Assembly (NCBI GenBank): GCA_963575745.1
Contig: CAUYUJ010000681.1
Location: 392,084 to 456,083, forward strand
DNA from: Prorocentrum cordatum
Lineage: Eukaryota; Sar; Dinophyceae; Prorocentrales; Prorocentraceae
DNA: 64,000 nucleotides
Direction: 5' to 3'
Each line of letters starts with the position of its first letter. Positions within the stretch are counted from its first letter, which is position 1. The translations under genes and the position numbers were made by a program. Of this stretch, positions 1-8,689 are shown in pieces. The notes beneath the pieces are model-generated. The model had not been told where the DNA came from. It did no database searches and worked only from the letters and a program-made list of their open reading frames with translations.

Positions 1-216
1 TTGCAGGCCCGGGACGCGGCCCGACGACGGCCCCTCCAGAGTCCGACGAAGTCGCGAGGAGCAATAGAACGAGGGGTGTCGAAGAGCAGGTGTCGCCCGA
101 GATCTGGGGTCGCCGTCGTCGTCGTCGTCCTCGGCGCGCCTTGCCGGCGAGCATCCTCCGAACCAGCAGGGCCCCGATGAGCTTCATGTTGCCCAGCATG
201 CGCCTGGCGCCCGGGA

Positions 217-337
217 CCCTCCTCCTCCTCCTCCTCCTCCTCCTCCTCCTCCTCCTCCTCCTCCGCCGTCCACCCCCCCCTCCTCCCCATCCTCCTCCTC
301 CTCCTCCTCCTCCTCCTCCTCCTCCTCCTCCTCCTCT
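217..337. repeat. TCC/CTC trinucleotide microsatellite
   Basis: An almost pure run of TCC/CTC units. The open frame across it (90-491) encodes only poly-Leu and poly-Pro and is not taken as a gene. Pyrimidine-rich DNA continues to about 460. The stretch 480-1105 holds no recognisable gene; 700-900 is another pyrimidine-rich, impure TCC tract. Confidence 0.9.
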
Positions 338-1105
338 GCCACCTTCTCCTGTTAATCCTCGGTCCTCCTCCTCCGTCTTTTCCTCCTCCTTCTCCTCCTC
401 GTCCTTCCGTCTTGTCTTTCCTCCTCATCCTCCTCTTCAACAACTACTAAACATGAATACCACGTTCCTCCTTCCCCCGACAACGTGCTGAAAATATCCC
501 GCTATCTCCGCGTACTGGGGCTTGCGCGCAGGACTGCACAAAGTTGATAGTTTAGTCGGTGTTTCAATCGGAGCGCCTTCAGTGCTTCAAGAAAAATTCC
601 GCTGCAGTGCGCGCCTCATTTTTTGATCAGCTCTTTGCTTCCGTCCTTCAGAATGGCGCTCTCACCGCAGCGCGGGCCACTCGTCTGGATCCGACTCCTT
701 CCCCATCGTCGTCTCCCCGCTCCTGTCCCCTCGCCCGCCTTCCCCTGATCCTCCTGCTTCTCCTGCTCCTCCCAGTCCTATTCCTGCTGTTGTCGCTCCT
801 CCTCGTCTTCCTCCTCCTCCTCCTCCCCCTCCTCCCTCCCTCCTCGCCTTTCTCGTGCTCATCGTCCAGCTCATCCGCCACATCCTTCTCTTCCTCCACT
901 CTGCACCGCTCCCCTCTACTGATTGCGCATGGCACGATGGTTTCTTCTTGGGGGTCCCATGTCCGCTATGGCAGCCGTCAGCGGTTAGAGAAAAATCAGC
1001 GCAATAAGAGCGGATGGGCGTTAGTTGCTCGTTCTGGGGAACATATCATGGAGCCACTCGCTCCACTCGTGCGTCGATGCTACACCGAACATGTGTCGAC
1101 TCTGA

Positions 1106-1180
1106 GTCGAGCTTGATTCAAACTTGAGTCGAGCTCGAGTCGAACTAGAGCCGAACTAGAGTCGAAGTAGACTCGAACAG
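1106..1180. repeat. GAGTCGA-type short tandem repeat
   Basis: About seven imperfect copies of an 11-12 bp unit containing GAGTCGA or GAACTAGA. Copies differ by substitutions, so this is an old array. No gene is seen in it. Confidence 0.7.
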
Positions 1181-1258
1181 GTCCGTTAGATGGTCCACAA
1201 ACAATCACCTAATGGGTGTGAGGGGTAGGATGTCAAATATAGCGCGAGCGCACCTAGC

Positions 1259-1965
1259 TTGTCCCTGCTTCTCTCCTCCCTCCTCCCTCCTCCTCCTCCG
1301 TCCTATTCCTCCTCCTCCACCATCCATCCGCCGCCTCCTCATCCCCCCTCCTCCGCCGCCTCCTCCTCCTCCGGAATTCTCCTCCCTCCTCCCTCTGACC
1401 ACCCTCCCAGTCTCTCCTCCCTCCTCCTCGTCATCATCATTATTCACCCTCCTCCCCTTCCTCCGCCCCCCGTTCTCCGTCCCCTAACTCTTCTTACTCC
1501 TCGTCCCTCCTCCCTCCTCACTCCTCACTCCTTATCTCTCTCTCTCTCTCTCCCTCTCTCTCTCTCTCTCCCTCCATCCTCATCCTCATCCCTATGTAAA
1601 GTCTGGACAAGTCCGTGGGCAATTCAACCCTCGTCAATGTTGGATCTTGGTTCGGGCGTCCTCAATTCATCCAGCCACGCCCCGAGGTCTACCACCAAGG
1701 GCGCGCTACTGAACCCAATCGTGGATCCGTGCTAGCAGTTTTCCTCCTCCTGCTCGTCACCATCTCCCCTTTGCCCCAGTCATCTGCTGGGGCACCATCC
1801 CTCTCGCTCCATCCTGCATCCCTCCTCCGCTCTGCCCCTCTTGCTTCCAACTCCCTGCCGCCTCCTCCACCTCCGCCTCCGGCTCGGCCCTCCTCCTCCT
1901 CGTCCTCCTCCTTCTCCGCCGCCTCCTCGGCCTCCTCCTCCTCCTCCTCCCTCGCCGCCATCCCT
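1259..1965. repeat. TCC-rich tract with a (TC)n run
   Basis: Pyrimidine-rich DNA in two blocks (1259-1600 and 1740-1965) with a (TC)n run near 1531-1575. The overlapping frames on both strands encode Pro/Ser/Leu or Arg/Gly/Glu runs and shadow one another. I see no gene. Confidence 0.75.
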
Positions 1966-2342
1966 CATGCCCTCTACCGCCTCCATCACCCTTCCCCTTC
2001 GAGCAGGCCCGCCCGCCGTCGCCGTGGCGGCGGCGGCCTTGCGGGGGAGGCCGAGGAGAAGAACCCAAGAAGGGGGGAAACCGCGCAGCAGTAATCCAAA
2101 AGCACAGACCAAGAAATATCCAAGAGAAGGAGAAGAACCCCCATACGGTAGAGGGAAACAATTACTGAACACTGCCCCTCCCCCCCAAACTCAAAGTTGG
2201 CACGAGCGGGGGAGACTGTGGTCGAGGTGCAACCCATCAGACCCACCGCCAACTTTGAACATTGGGGGGAAGGGGAGGCGTTGACAGATGAATGTGGCAT
2301 GAGTGTTTGCCATTCTTCCGAGGCCTGTAGCAAAGAAGGCCA

Positions 2343-2560
2343 AGGAGAGAAACATCCACACCGGTCTCTCTCGCACACTCGCACACCACTCGAACGGCCG
2401 CGGACCCGAGCCAATGAGGGCCCCGACCCCGCCGCCCTGGCCAAGAGCAAACTGGAAGAAAGCGCACAGAGGCGGCAGACTCCAGAGCATGCGCGGGCTC
2501 CCAGTCATCATGTTGGAGTGGCTTTTCTCAGGGATGGTGGGAGGCACGGCCCTCAAGGCT
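2343..2560 (+). repeat. Dispersed repeat, copy A (inverted partner at 2990-3190)
   Basis: Contains CCGCGGACCCGAGCCAA, then GAGCATGCGCGGGC, then CTTTTCTCAGGGAT. The same blocks occur in the same order on the opposite strand at 2990-3190, so the two copies form an imperfect inverted pair about 400 bp apart. The open frames across them look similar only because of this duplication. Confidence 0.65.
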
Positions 2561-2589
2561 GCCAGCAGGCCACCAAGGGCGCCCCCCCC

Positions 2590-2720
2590 CCACAAGCACC
2601 AAGAGGCCCAAATCAAGCCTCAGGAGGCCCCAAAGAGGCCCCAGGAGGCTCCCCAAACCGCCTGCAACAGGCTCCCAAGAGGTCTCCCAAGAGATTCCAC
2701 AGGCATCCAATAGGCCTCTG
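2590..2720. repeat. CCAAGAGGCCCC-type purine-rich repeat
   Basis: Short block of the degenerate 10-12 bp repeat whose core is CCAAGAGGCCC or CCAAGACGGCC. Larger blocks of the same type lie at 38540-39290 and 44280-45490, and another small one at 3490-3650. Confidence 0.6.
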
Positions 2721-2989
2721 ACCGACAGCCTAGTCGCAGCGGCGGGGTGGCCCGAATTAGCACTGCCTTGGTCCATATCCAAATCAAAAGCCCATGTAAA
2801 ACGACACTGCACTTATACAAGCACGCGGGCGCACACCATGCAACCGTATGCTGCACTCGACGCTGACACGGTCGCACACCTCATACATCATGCGGACCAC
2901 TCGCCTCTAGTTCGTACTGTGTGCGCCCGTATGCATGTATGATAACTGCACCAGCTTAAAGGTGATATATGTTTGGATGATGGGCCAGC

Positions 2990-3190
2990 GCAGTGCTGAG
3001 ATGTTCGTGCCTCCTGCTATCCCTGAGAAAAGCCTGTGCGACATGATGACAAGGTGCCCGCGCATGCTCCAGTGTCATTCGCTTATGTGTACGTTCGTTC
3101 CTTTTGTTTTTGATCGGGACTGTGGGGTTGCGATCCTCGTTGGCTCGGGTCGGCGGCCTCTCGAGTGTTGTGCAAGTGAGTGTGCGTGTG
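2990..3190 (-). repeat. Dispersed repeat, copy B
   Basis: Reverse-complement partner of 2343-2560; shared blocks are the CCGAGCCAA segment, the GAGCATGCGCGGGC segment and the CTTTTCTCAGGGAT segment. It is followed at 3260-3345 by GCACGTGGCAC-like 10-bp repeats. From 3660 to 4395 I see no gene and no clear repeat. Confidence 0.6.
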
Positions 3191-4395
3191 CGTGCGTCGA
3201 TATGCAAGCCCATGTGTGTTGCCAAGCGCACAGGCGCACCTGGTGCGCGTCGCGGACGTCGCGTCGCGCACGTGGCACACGTGGCACACATGGCGAACCA
3301 TGCACGCCTGACACGCCTGGGTAGACAGGGCACGTGGCACGCGTGGCGTACCTCGACGAGTGCGGCGCACCAGGCGCCTCCAATGGAGCACAGTGACTGT
3401 CTATCGAGCGGATTGGGAGCTTGGCATCTCGCCCCTCCCCTCTCCCACGGGTCCAGGTATCCCCTCCCTGCCCAACGCGAGCGGTTAGAGTGCCAAAGAT
3501 GGCTCCAAGAGGGGCCCACCGAATCCAAGATGGTGGTCGAGACAGCGCACCAAAGCCCAGATTGGCTCAAGATGGCCTCCAGCATCCTCCAGCGTGGCCC
3601 CAAGAGGCCCTGAGACAACTTGGGGTGGCCAAGGGGCCTCAAGGATGCCCCCGCGAGTACGAAGTCGTTTAAATACGCGTGCTTGCCGTGCTTTCTGAGG
3701 TATGGCCTCTGCCTCCTCGACTGTTCGTTTCCGATATGCATATGGCGCCACAGAAAAGCTACCAAAACGAAACCAGCATGCCCAAAGATGCCCTGAGGTA
3801 GGCCACTGATGCAGGCTTATCGCGCTGACTCCAGCTTCGGTTCCACCATATAGCGAGAGCTACGAGAAGGCCATTGCGGGTGACTTGGGGGTATGCGTGG
3901 GCTGATCCCAAGCTTCGGTTTGCAGTTTATGCCACCCTCCTCATTAGGTTGATGTATGCACCTTCGCTCCTCTGCTCAATGCAACCCGCCTGGAAGTCAG
4001 CCCTGGATAGGCTACGCGCGAGGCGTCAAGAATGCATCGTGTGTTCACCACGGTCCTCATGCAGCATTGCTGCAGTTTGACCCGTGCATCGCGTCGGAGC
4101 CGATTCGCCCCGACCACCAGGAGCGCCTCCCCTGCGAGCGAGTCAGCTGGCTGGGCTCCCGAAGCCAGCCCAGCGAGAGCAGCGTATGTAGAAGTGAGCC
4201 TCAAGCTGTACGATATGACCCCTGCACATCCGAGATCAAAGTCTACGCAATCTTCGGCGTGAGACTTGATCGAAAAGGGTCGCTCTGGGTAGGAGCTCCT
4301 TCACCAGTTCGAGCTGGTCCAGTCAAAGTCGGCGGCCGTGCCCTACATGACTGGGTCTGATGTCGCGCACAATGTTTAACACTATGACGCCTCTA

Positions 4396-6945
4396 TTAGG
4401 CGTTATTAGCAAGCCAAGGATGGGCCTCGACTTGGCCACAACCAGCTCGCTCGCTGGGGTCCACGTTCAACAAAATATTGATCAAGTGCCTGGCGTCCCC
4501 AGAGCAGTGAGCGATCGGGTCCCGCGAGAAGTCGCCGTCGAGGATGCTCGCCTCGGTCTCGAATGGCACCTCTGATGGAAAAGAAGACAAGCATACACGT
4601 TCGAATGTCCGCGCGGATTTCTTGGATCGCCGTTGGGCTTGCGCCTCCGGCGCCGCCCCTGGCACGCTACGCGCGCCAGGGAGGGGGATTCACGAAGCCT
4701 GCGTGGACTTTCATCAAGAGTTAATGCTGCTGCAGCGCTTGCTTCTGCGAGCCTTCCCCGCCAACATCGTGTAGAGCACGCAGCCGAGACCCCAGAAATC
4801 CACGGCCTCCGTGAACTGGCGCCTCGGCAGCTCGAGAAACTCCGCAGTGAAGGCGGACTCCAGGCCCTGCAGCGTGCCCACGATCGAGGGCTCGCCGGGC
4901 GCCTCGGGGTCTGGCAGGAAAGGCAGCTCCATGACCTCGATGCCGGGAGAGCAGGGAAAAACTAGGCTGACTCTCGAGTGCCCGCGCGGCCTTCCAGGGT
5001 AGGCGCTGGGCCCGTCCCTGGCGAAGCGCCTCCAGAGAAGGGCAGGTTCAGCGCCGACCCGAGAAGTCCTCGCGGGCCTCCGAAAGCGGATGCTCGTGCA
5101 GCTGCTGCCTGCTCTCCTCCGGATGCCGTTGATCCTCGCGACAGCCCAGCCCTCGCGGACGCCGTGCACCTCGCCCTGGCCGCCTGGCTCCAGGCCGCTG
5201 ACCAGCGCCCCCCGCCCATCGGGGCGGGCCGTGGCAAGGCCGAAGCCCGGGGACAGCTCCCGGGGGGACGCGAATCGGACCGGCGTGCTGAGTCTCCAGA
5301 GGGAGAGACATGTTTGCGCAACACGTATAACTGTCGGACGGCCGCGTGGACTTCTCGGATCGGCGCTAGGTCTACCCCCTCGCTGGCGCGCCGAACGCGC
5401 CAGGCGCCAGGGGCGGCGCCAAATGCGCCGCCAGGGGGACCGCGGTGCCGACCCAAAATCCGCGCGGACCTCCGAAAGTTGATGATGACGGAAATGTTTC
5501 TTCCTCTATTCTCGCGTCCTCACCTCCGGGCGCGAGCATCAGCTTCGCGCGGACGACCTCGGGAGCCATGATCTCCATTGTTCCGACGCAGCTCTGCACA
5601 TAGGACCCCGAAAATATTCGGGCGATGCCGAAATCGATGAGCTTCACGTCCAGGTCCCCCGTGGCTCCGTTCCTGCGCACCAGGATGTTGTCACACTTCA
5701 AGTCGCGATGCAAAACCTGTCTGTCGTGCATGAACTTTATGCCTGCGAGCGCCTGCCGGACGATGTCGCGAGAGGTGCGCTCGTCAAGCCTGCCCTCGCT
5801 GGCAATCATGCTTGTGAGGCTGCCACCCTCAACCAACTCAACGACCATCATCTTATACTAGAAGAAGAAAAAGCTGCATAAACATAAACGTTCGGACCTC
5901 CGCGCGAATTTCTGGCTTCGGCGCTGGGCCCCACTGGCAGCGCCCCTGGCGCCGCCCCTGGCGCGCTCAACGCACCAGACGGGGTTCCAGAACCGATCCG
6001 AGAAAGTCGCGCGGAGCTCCCAAAGTTTGTGCTTACGCGGATCTTCGCTTTCGATCTACATTGCAGGGATTGCGTCCTTGCCCAAAGGGTGTGGTGCATC
6101 CCAGCTACCATAGCACTTTGCGATGTTCGGATGGCCCTGCACCTTCTGGATGACCTCCATCTCCTTCTCGAATATTCGGGGGATGACCAAAGATGCCCCT
6201 GGTCCCAGGCGCCCCCCCGTTCTCGCGCCCATTTGTAGGCCGCTGGGGCCCTCGGGGCCTCGCGAGGGGTGCTCTGGAAGCCACTTGCTGGGTAAACTCA
6301 GAGCATGCCGAACTGAGACAACTGCAGCTCAAAATCGGTCCCTGGAACCCTCCTGGGGTTCGAACACACAAGTGGTGCGAGCTGCGCCCAGCCGTGGCGA
6401 CGACGCGCCTCCGCGAAGGCCAATCACCGTAGTCTCAAGCGTCCCTCCTGTGATAAACTGGGGTCATCTCGGGCCACGGCTACTTCTGGCAACACCCGAA
6501 ATACTGCGAGCTTGTTGCTGGATTCGGGGTCCATCTGCAGGCGCCAGATGGGCACCGCCTTCACGGCGAACTCCCTGCTGGAATCCCGCACGCGCCTGCA
6601 CCGGTAGACCGTGCCCTGGCCGCCGACACCGAGCACCTGATCAGTCTGAATCTCGAAAGGATCGTCCTCTCGGAGGAAGGTCAGTCGAGAGAATGGCGGC
6701 CCTCCCCTGCGTTTTTCGTAATTCTGAGGCCTCCTGCAGGCTTCCTGTCGCCACGGCTGGATCCGCCTCGAAGAACCGGGCCAGGATGGAAGGGGTCCTG
6801 GGACCGGTTCTGAGCAGATCTGGGACCGGGCGGAGGGAGAGCCGCCGCTGTCCCAACGGCCCTCCCTCTGATCCTCGGGCCCGAAGCGGCGGAACAACTC
6901 GATCGTCTCCCCGGCTCCCCGGGCAACGCGCCTGCGCCGCCTTCT
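4396..6945 (-). CDS. Multi-exon protein kinase, possibly with a PDZ-like insert
   Basis: A eukaryotic-type Ser/Thr protein kinase read from ordered motifs. Exon 1 (about 6945-6508) has the glycine loop LGVGGQGTVY near 6630-6600 and the lysine motif FAVKAV near 6567. Exon 2 (6163-6074) ends the small lobe (HPNIAKCYGSW). Exon 3 (from 5857, to about 5524) carries HRDLKCDN, DFG and the APE motif. Exon 5 (4935-4753) has VDFWGLGCVLYTMLAG. Exon 6 (4569-4396) ends RAGCGQVEAHPWL plus four residues and a stop. Exons 1-2, 2-3 and 5-6 join in phase, using GC donors; the exon 3 end is not settled. Between exons 3 and 5, a PDZ-like open segment (about 5292-5120) is a candidate exon 4. Four of the gaps contain a terminal-inverted-repeat element. 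The HPWL ending suggests a CAMK-like kinase (inference). The 5' end is unknown. Confidence 0.8.
4578..4735. mobile_element. Introner-like TIR element, copy 1 (kinase intron 5)
   Basis: Fills most of the 183-bp intron 4570-4752. The left arm reads CCGCGCGGATTTCTTGGATC, followed by a GC-rich centre with GGCGCC and GCGCGCC blocks. The right arm is a degenerate inverted copy (AGCCTGCGTGGACTTTC). The flanking kinase exons join in frame once the intron is removed. Confidence 0.75.
4962..5098. mobile_element. Introner-like TIR element, copy 2 (kinase)
   Basis: Lies just upstream (gene sense) of kinase exon 5. The left arm has GCCCGCGCGGCCTTCCAGGG and the right arm GACCCGAGAAGTCCTCGCGG, then CCTCCGAAAGC. 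It is shorter in the centre than other copies. Confidence 0.65.
5120..5292 (-). CDS. Candidate PDZ-like exon within the kinase gene
   Basis: This open minus-strand segment lies between two introner-like elements. It reads like a PDZ core: a GFGLATA strand, then ALVSGLEPGGQGEVHGV and REGWAVARINGI. In PDZ domains the equivalent parts are the carboxylate-binding loop strand, the V..V.pGgpA..aGv helix turn and the gD.I..vNg strand. If it belongs to the kinase, it inserts between the APE motif and the DFWGLG helix, in the substrate-binding part of the large lobe. Neither splice site could be fixed in phase with exon 3, so it may instead be alternatively used or part of an intron. The domain call is by eye. 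Confidence 0.35.
5318..5505. mobile_element. Introner-like TIR element, copy 3 (kinase)
   Basis: The left arm includes TCTCGGATCGGCGCTAGG; the right arm includes AAATCCGCGCGGACCTCCGA and then AAAGTTGATG. The centre is palindrome-rich, with GGCGCCAGGGGCGGCGCC. It sits between exon 3 and the PDZ-like segment. Confidence 0.7.
5868..6052. mobile_element. Introner-like TIR element, copy 4 (kinase intron 2)
   Basis: Occupies nearly all of the 216-bp intron 5858-6073. One arm has AATTTCTGGCTTCGGCGCTG after TCCGCGCG; the other has GATCCGAGAAAGTCGCGCGG before AGCTCCCAAAG. On the gene strand the intron ends TTTATGCAGCTTTTTCTTCT then AG. Confidence 0.75.
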
Positions 6946-6954
6946 CTGGAAGAG

Positions 6955-7352
6955 CAAAAAAACTGCACAGAAGCAAAGGCTTTCGGAGGCTGTCCGCGCG
7001 GATCTGCTTGGCGGGCCCCCCTTTAGGGGGGTTCCGAAGCGGTGCGGTGGCAGACCGTGCAGTGCCCTCGAAAGCCCGAAGGCCCTGACCGCACGGTCCG
7101 TCCACCGACCTGCTTTGGGACCCTTCGAGCCCCAGTCGCCCGAGACATCCTCGGAATCCCAAAACCATGAGGCCACTCCGAACCCCCACTGACTCACCCG
7201 ACGGTGTGGTCACTGCACCGTCTTGGGGCCTCTGGCTCCCTATTGCGCGGAGAGCGCCAGGGGGCGGCGCCGGAGGCGCCCGTAGGGGGGCCCAGCGCCC
7301 GATCCAAGAGATCCTCGCACCTCCGAGAAGTTTCAATTTATGCAGTTTTTTT
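6955..7352. mobile_element. Introner-like TIR element, copy 5, with an internal insertion
   Basis: The outer arms are CTTTCGGAGGCTGTCCGCGC (left, near 6980) and CGATCCAAGAGATCCTCGCA (right, near 7300), followed by CTCCGAGAAGTTTCAATTTA. This copy is about 400 bp rather than 140-190 bp, because a separate dispersed repeat (about 7016-7230) lies between the arms. It separates kinase exon 1 from a possible upstream exon. Confidence 0.65.
7016..7230 (-). repeat. Intronic dispersed repeat (GTGAGTCAGTGGG type)
   Basis: On the minus strand it starts GTGAGTCAGTGGGGGTTCGG and contains GATGTCTCGGGCGACTGGGG. A related copy lies on the plus strand at 36584-36760, inside intron 2 of the HIR-type gene. Here it is nested between the arms of introner copy 5. 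Confidence 0.6.
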
Positions 7353-7361
7353 TCTTCGGTC

Positions 7362-7543
7362 ATTCGCGGACGCTGGCGTGCGCTGGCCAGCGGCAAAGCA
7401 GCCGTAGCTCCGGCCGCCGCGGCCACGGCGCACGCCAGGCGACACCAGTCGGCTCCTCGGTAGCACTCTGGGAAGACTGGCGGCGCGCACAGGGGATGGT
7501 GCGAGGGGGGCCGCCTTCTGCAAAGGTTGGGCGCTTCCAACAA
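7362..7543 (-). CDS. Possible 5' exon of the kinase gene
   Basis: An open segment lies directly upstream of introner copy 5, with an ATG at 7543. It reads as a Cys/Pro-containing stretch followed by a hydrophobic alanine-rich piece (ACAVAAAAGATAALPLA), which could be a membrane or signal-like segment. No conserved domain is seen. Its place in the kinase gene is inferred only from position and strand. No clean donor was found, so the link is weak. Confidence 0.25.
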
Positions 7544-7566
7544 TGGAGCTCAGAGAACGTTGCACA

Positions 7567-7611
7567 TGCACCGATCCTGGCCAGGCCCATCCTGGGCCCA
7601 GGATCGGTGCA
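7567..7611. repeat. Perfect 14-bp inverted repeat (hairpin)
   Basis: TGCACCGATCCTGG at 7567-7580 is matched by CCAGGATCGGTGCA at 7598-7611. The 17-bp loop is itself nearly self-complementary (GGCCCATCCTGGGCC). From 7620 to 8530 I see no gene, only a small TA-rich island near 8232-8250. Confidence 0.8.
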
Positions 7612-8689
7612 CACGCCCTCCTGGCCTGGCCAGGGAGACATACATCGATCCTGGATCCATGGTGGCCCTGGCCCGGAGCGGTGTATGTGCTTCGTTTTCT
7701 TCGACAGGTAGGACGGGAGAGGCCTTCATAGACGGGCCAGGAGGCTTCCGATAAGCCTCTTCTGGAAGTCGAGAGGGCTCCTAAGGAGCCCCCTGACTTC
7801 TTAGAAACTCCCCCGCCTTCTTAGAGAGCCACCCTCCTCGCGGTACCCCCTTGCGCGCGCCGCCACGAAGAGGCTGAGTGCACGGCCACCCCGCGCAGTG
7901 GATGGCCGCAACGACGACTCCGACAAAACCTTCGACAGAGTCGGGCCGCTGAAACTATGCGCCATGCTGATCAAGCGCATATCGCTTGAGCACCAGTTGA
8001 GCTAACAAAGCTACGGAACGGTGAACTCCCGATGTCTTTCTGGACGTTCAGGCAAGCACGCGAAAGATCGCGGTGGCAGCGCTTGAATTATATCTTTCAC
8101 CTAGGGTCCAATGAGTGCATAGTTTTCCTCACAATCCTGCTGGGTGTGACTGTTCAATCTCAGTCGCAAGGGTGCGCTGTACGAGGAAGTTGCTGGGACA
8201 CCTTGGCCCTAACACGTGGCTTGGTCTAGAATCTGTATATATATATACACACAACGTCTCCTCCTCGGAAGCGCAAGCAGGCTTCGCCGACCGCATCTGT
8301 GAGCTCAGGAAGGGGCCAGAACAAGCCTGGACACGCCAAGCACGTGGGCACCACAAGCTTCATTTGGGGATACTTTCTGGACCTCTCCCAGTATGCGTTC
8401 TGACCAGGGCTTCAGGGCGACCTCAGCCGTGGCGACGAGGGACGGCTAGGGGCAACGGTACCTGTCCCTACTCTGAGTTTCGAGTTTGACATCCCTCGGG
8501 GCCAACCAAAGAGTGGGCCCGGCAGCTTGCACCTCAGGGGTCGTCCTCAAGTCCAGCCCCTGCCCGTGGGAGGCGGCCAACTACGCATGCGCTTCTCCTG
8601 ATATCCGGCAGGGACAGGAGGAGGAGGAGGAGGAGGAGGAAGAGGAGGAGGAGGAGGCACAGCGTCGGAATGCAGGTGCCTTCATCGCT

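Noticed and set aside
3556-3575. Relic dinoflagellate spliced leader (TTGGCTCAAG)
   Set aside because: Only about 10 bases match, inside a repeat rich in CCCAAGATGGCC-like words; the conserved CCGTAGCCATTT part is missing.
2956-3765. 269-codon minus-strand frame
   Set aside because: Its end falls in a dispersed repeat shared with 2343-2560, and the middle is a 10-bp GCACGTGGCAC repeat. No domain.
7960-8010. tRNA-like gene on the minus strand (A-box-like TTAGCTCAACTGG)
   Set aside because: No B box, no 7-base anticodon loop and no acceptor stem could be drawn.
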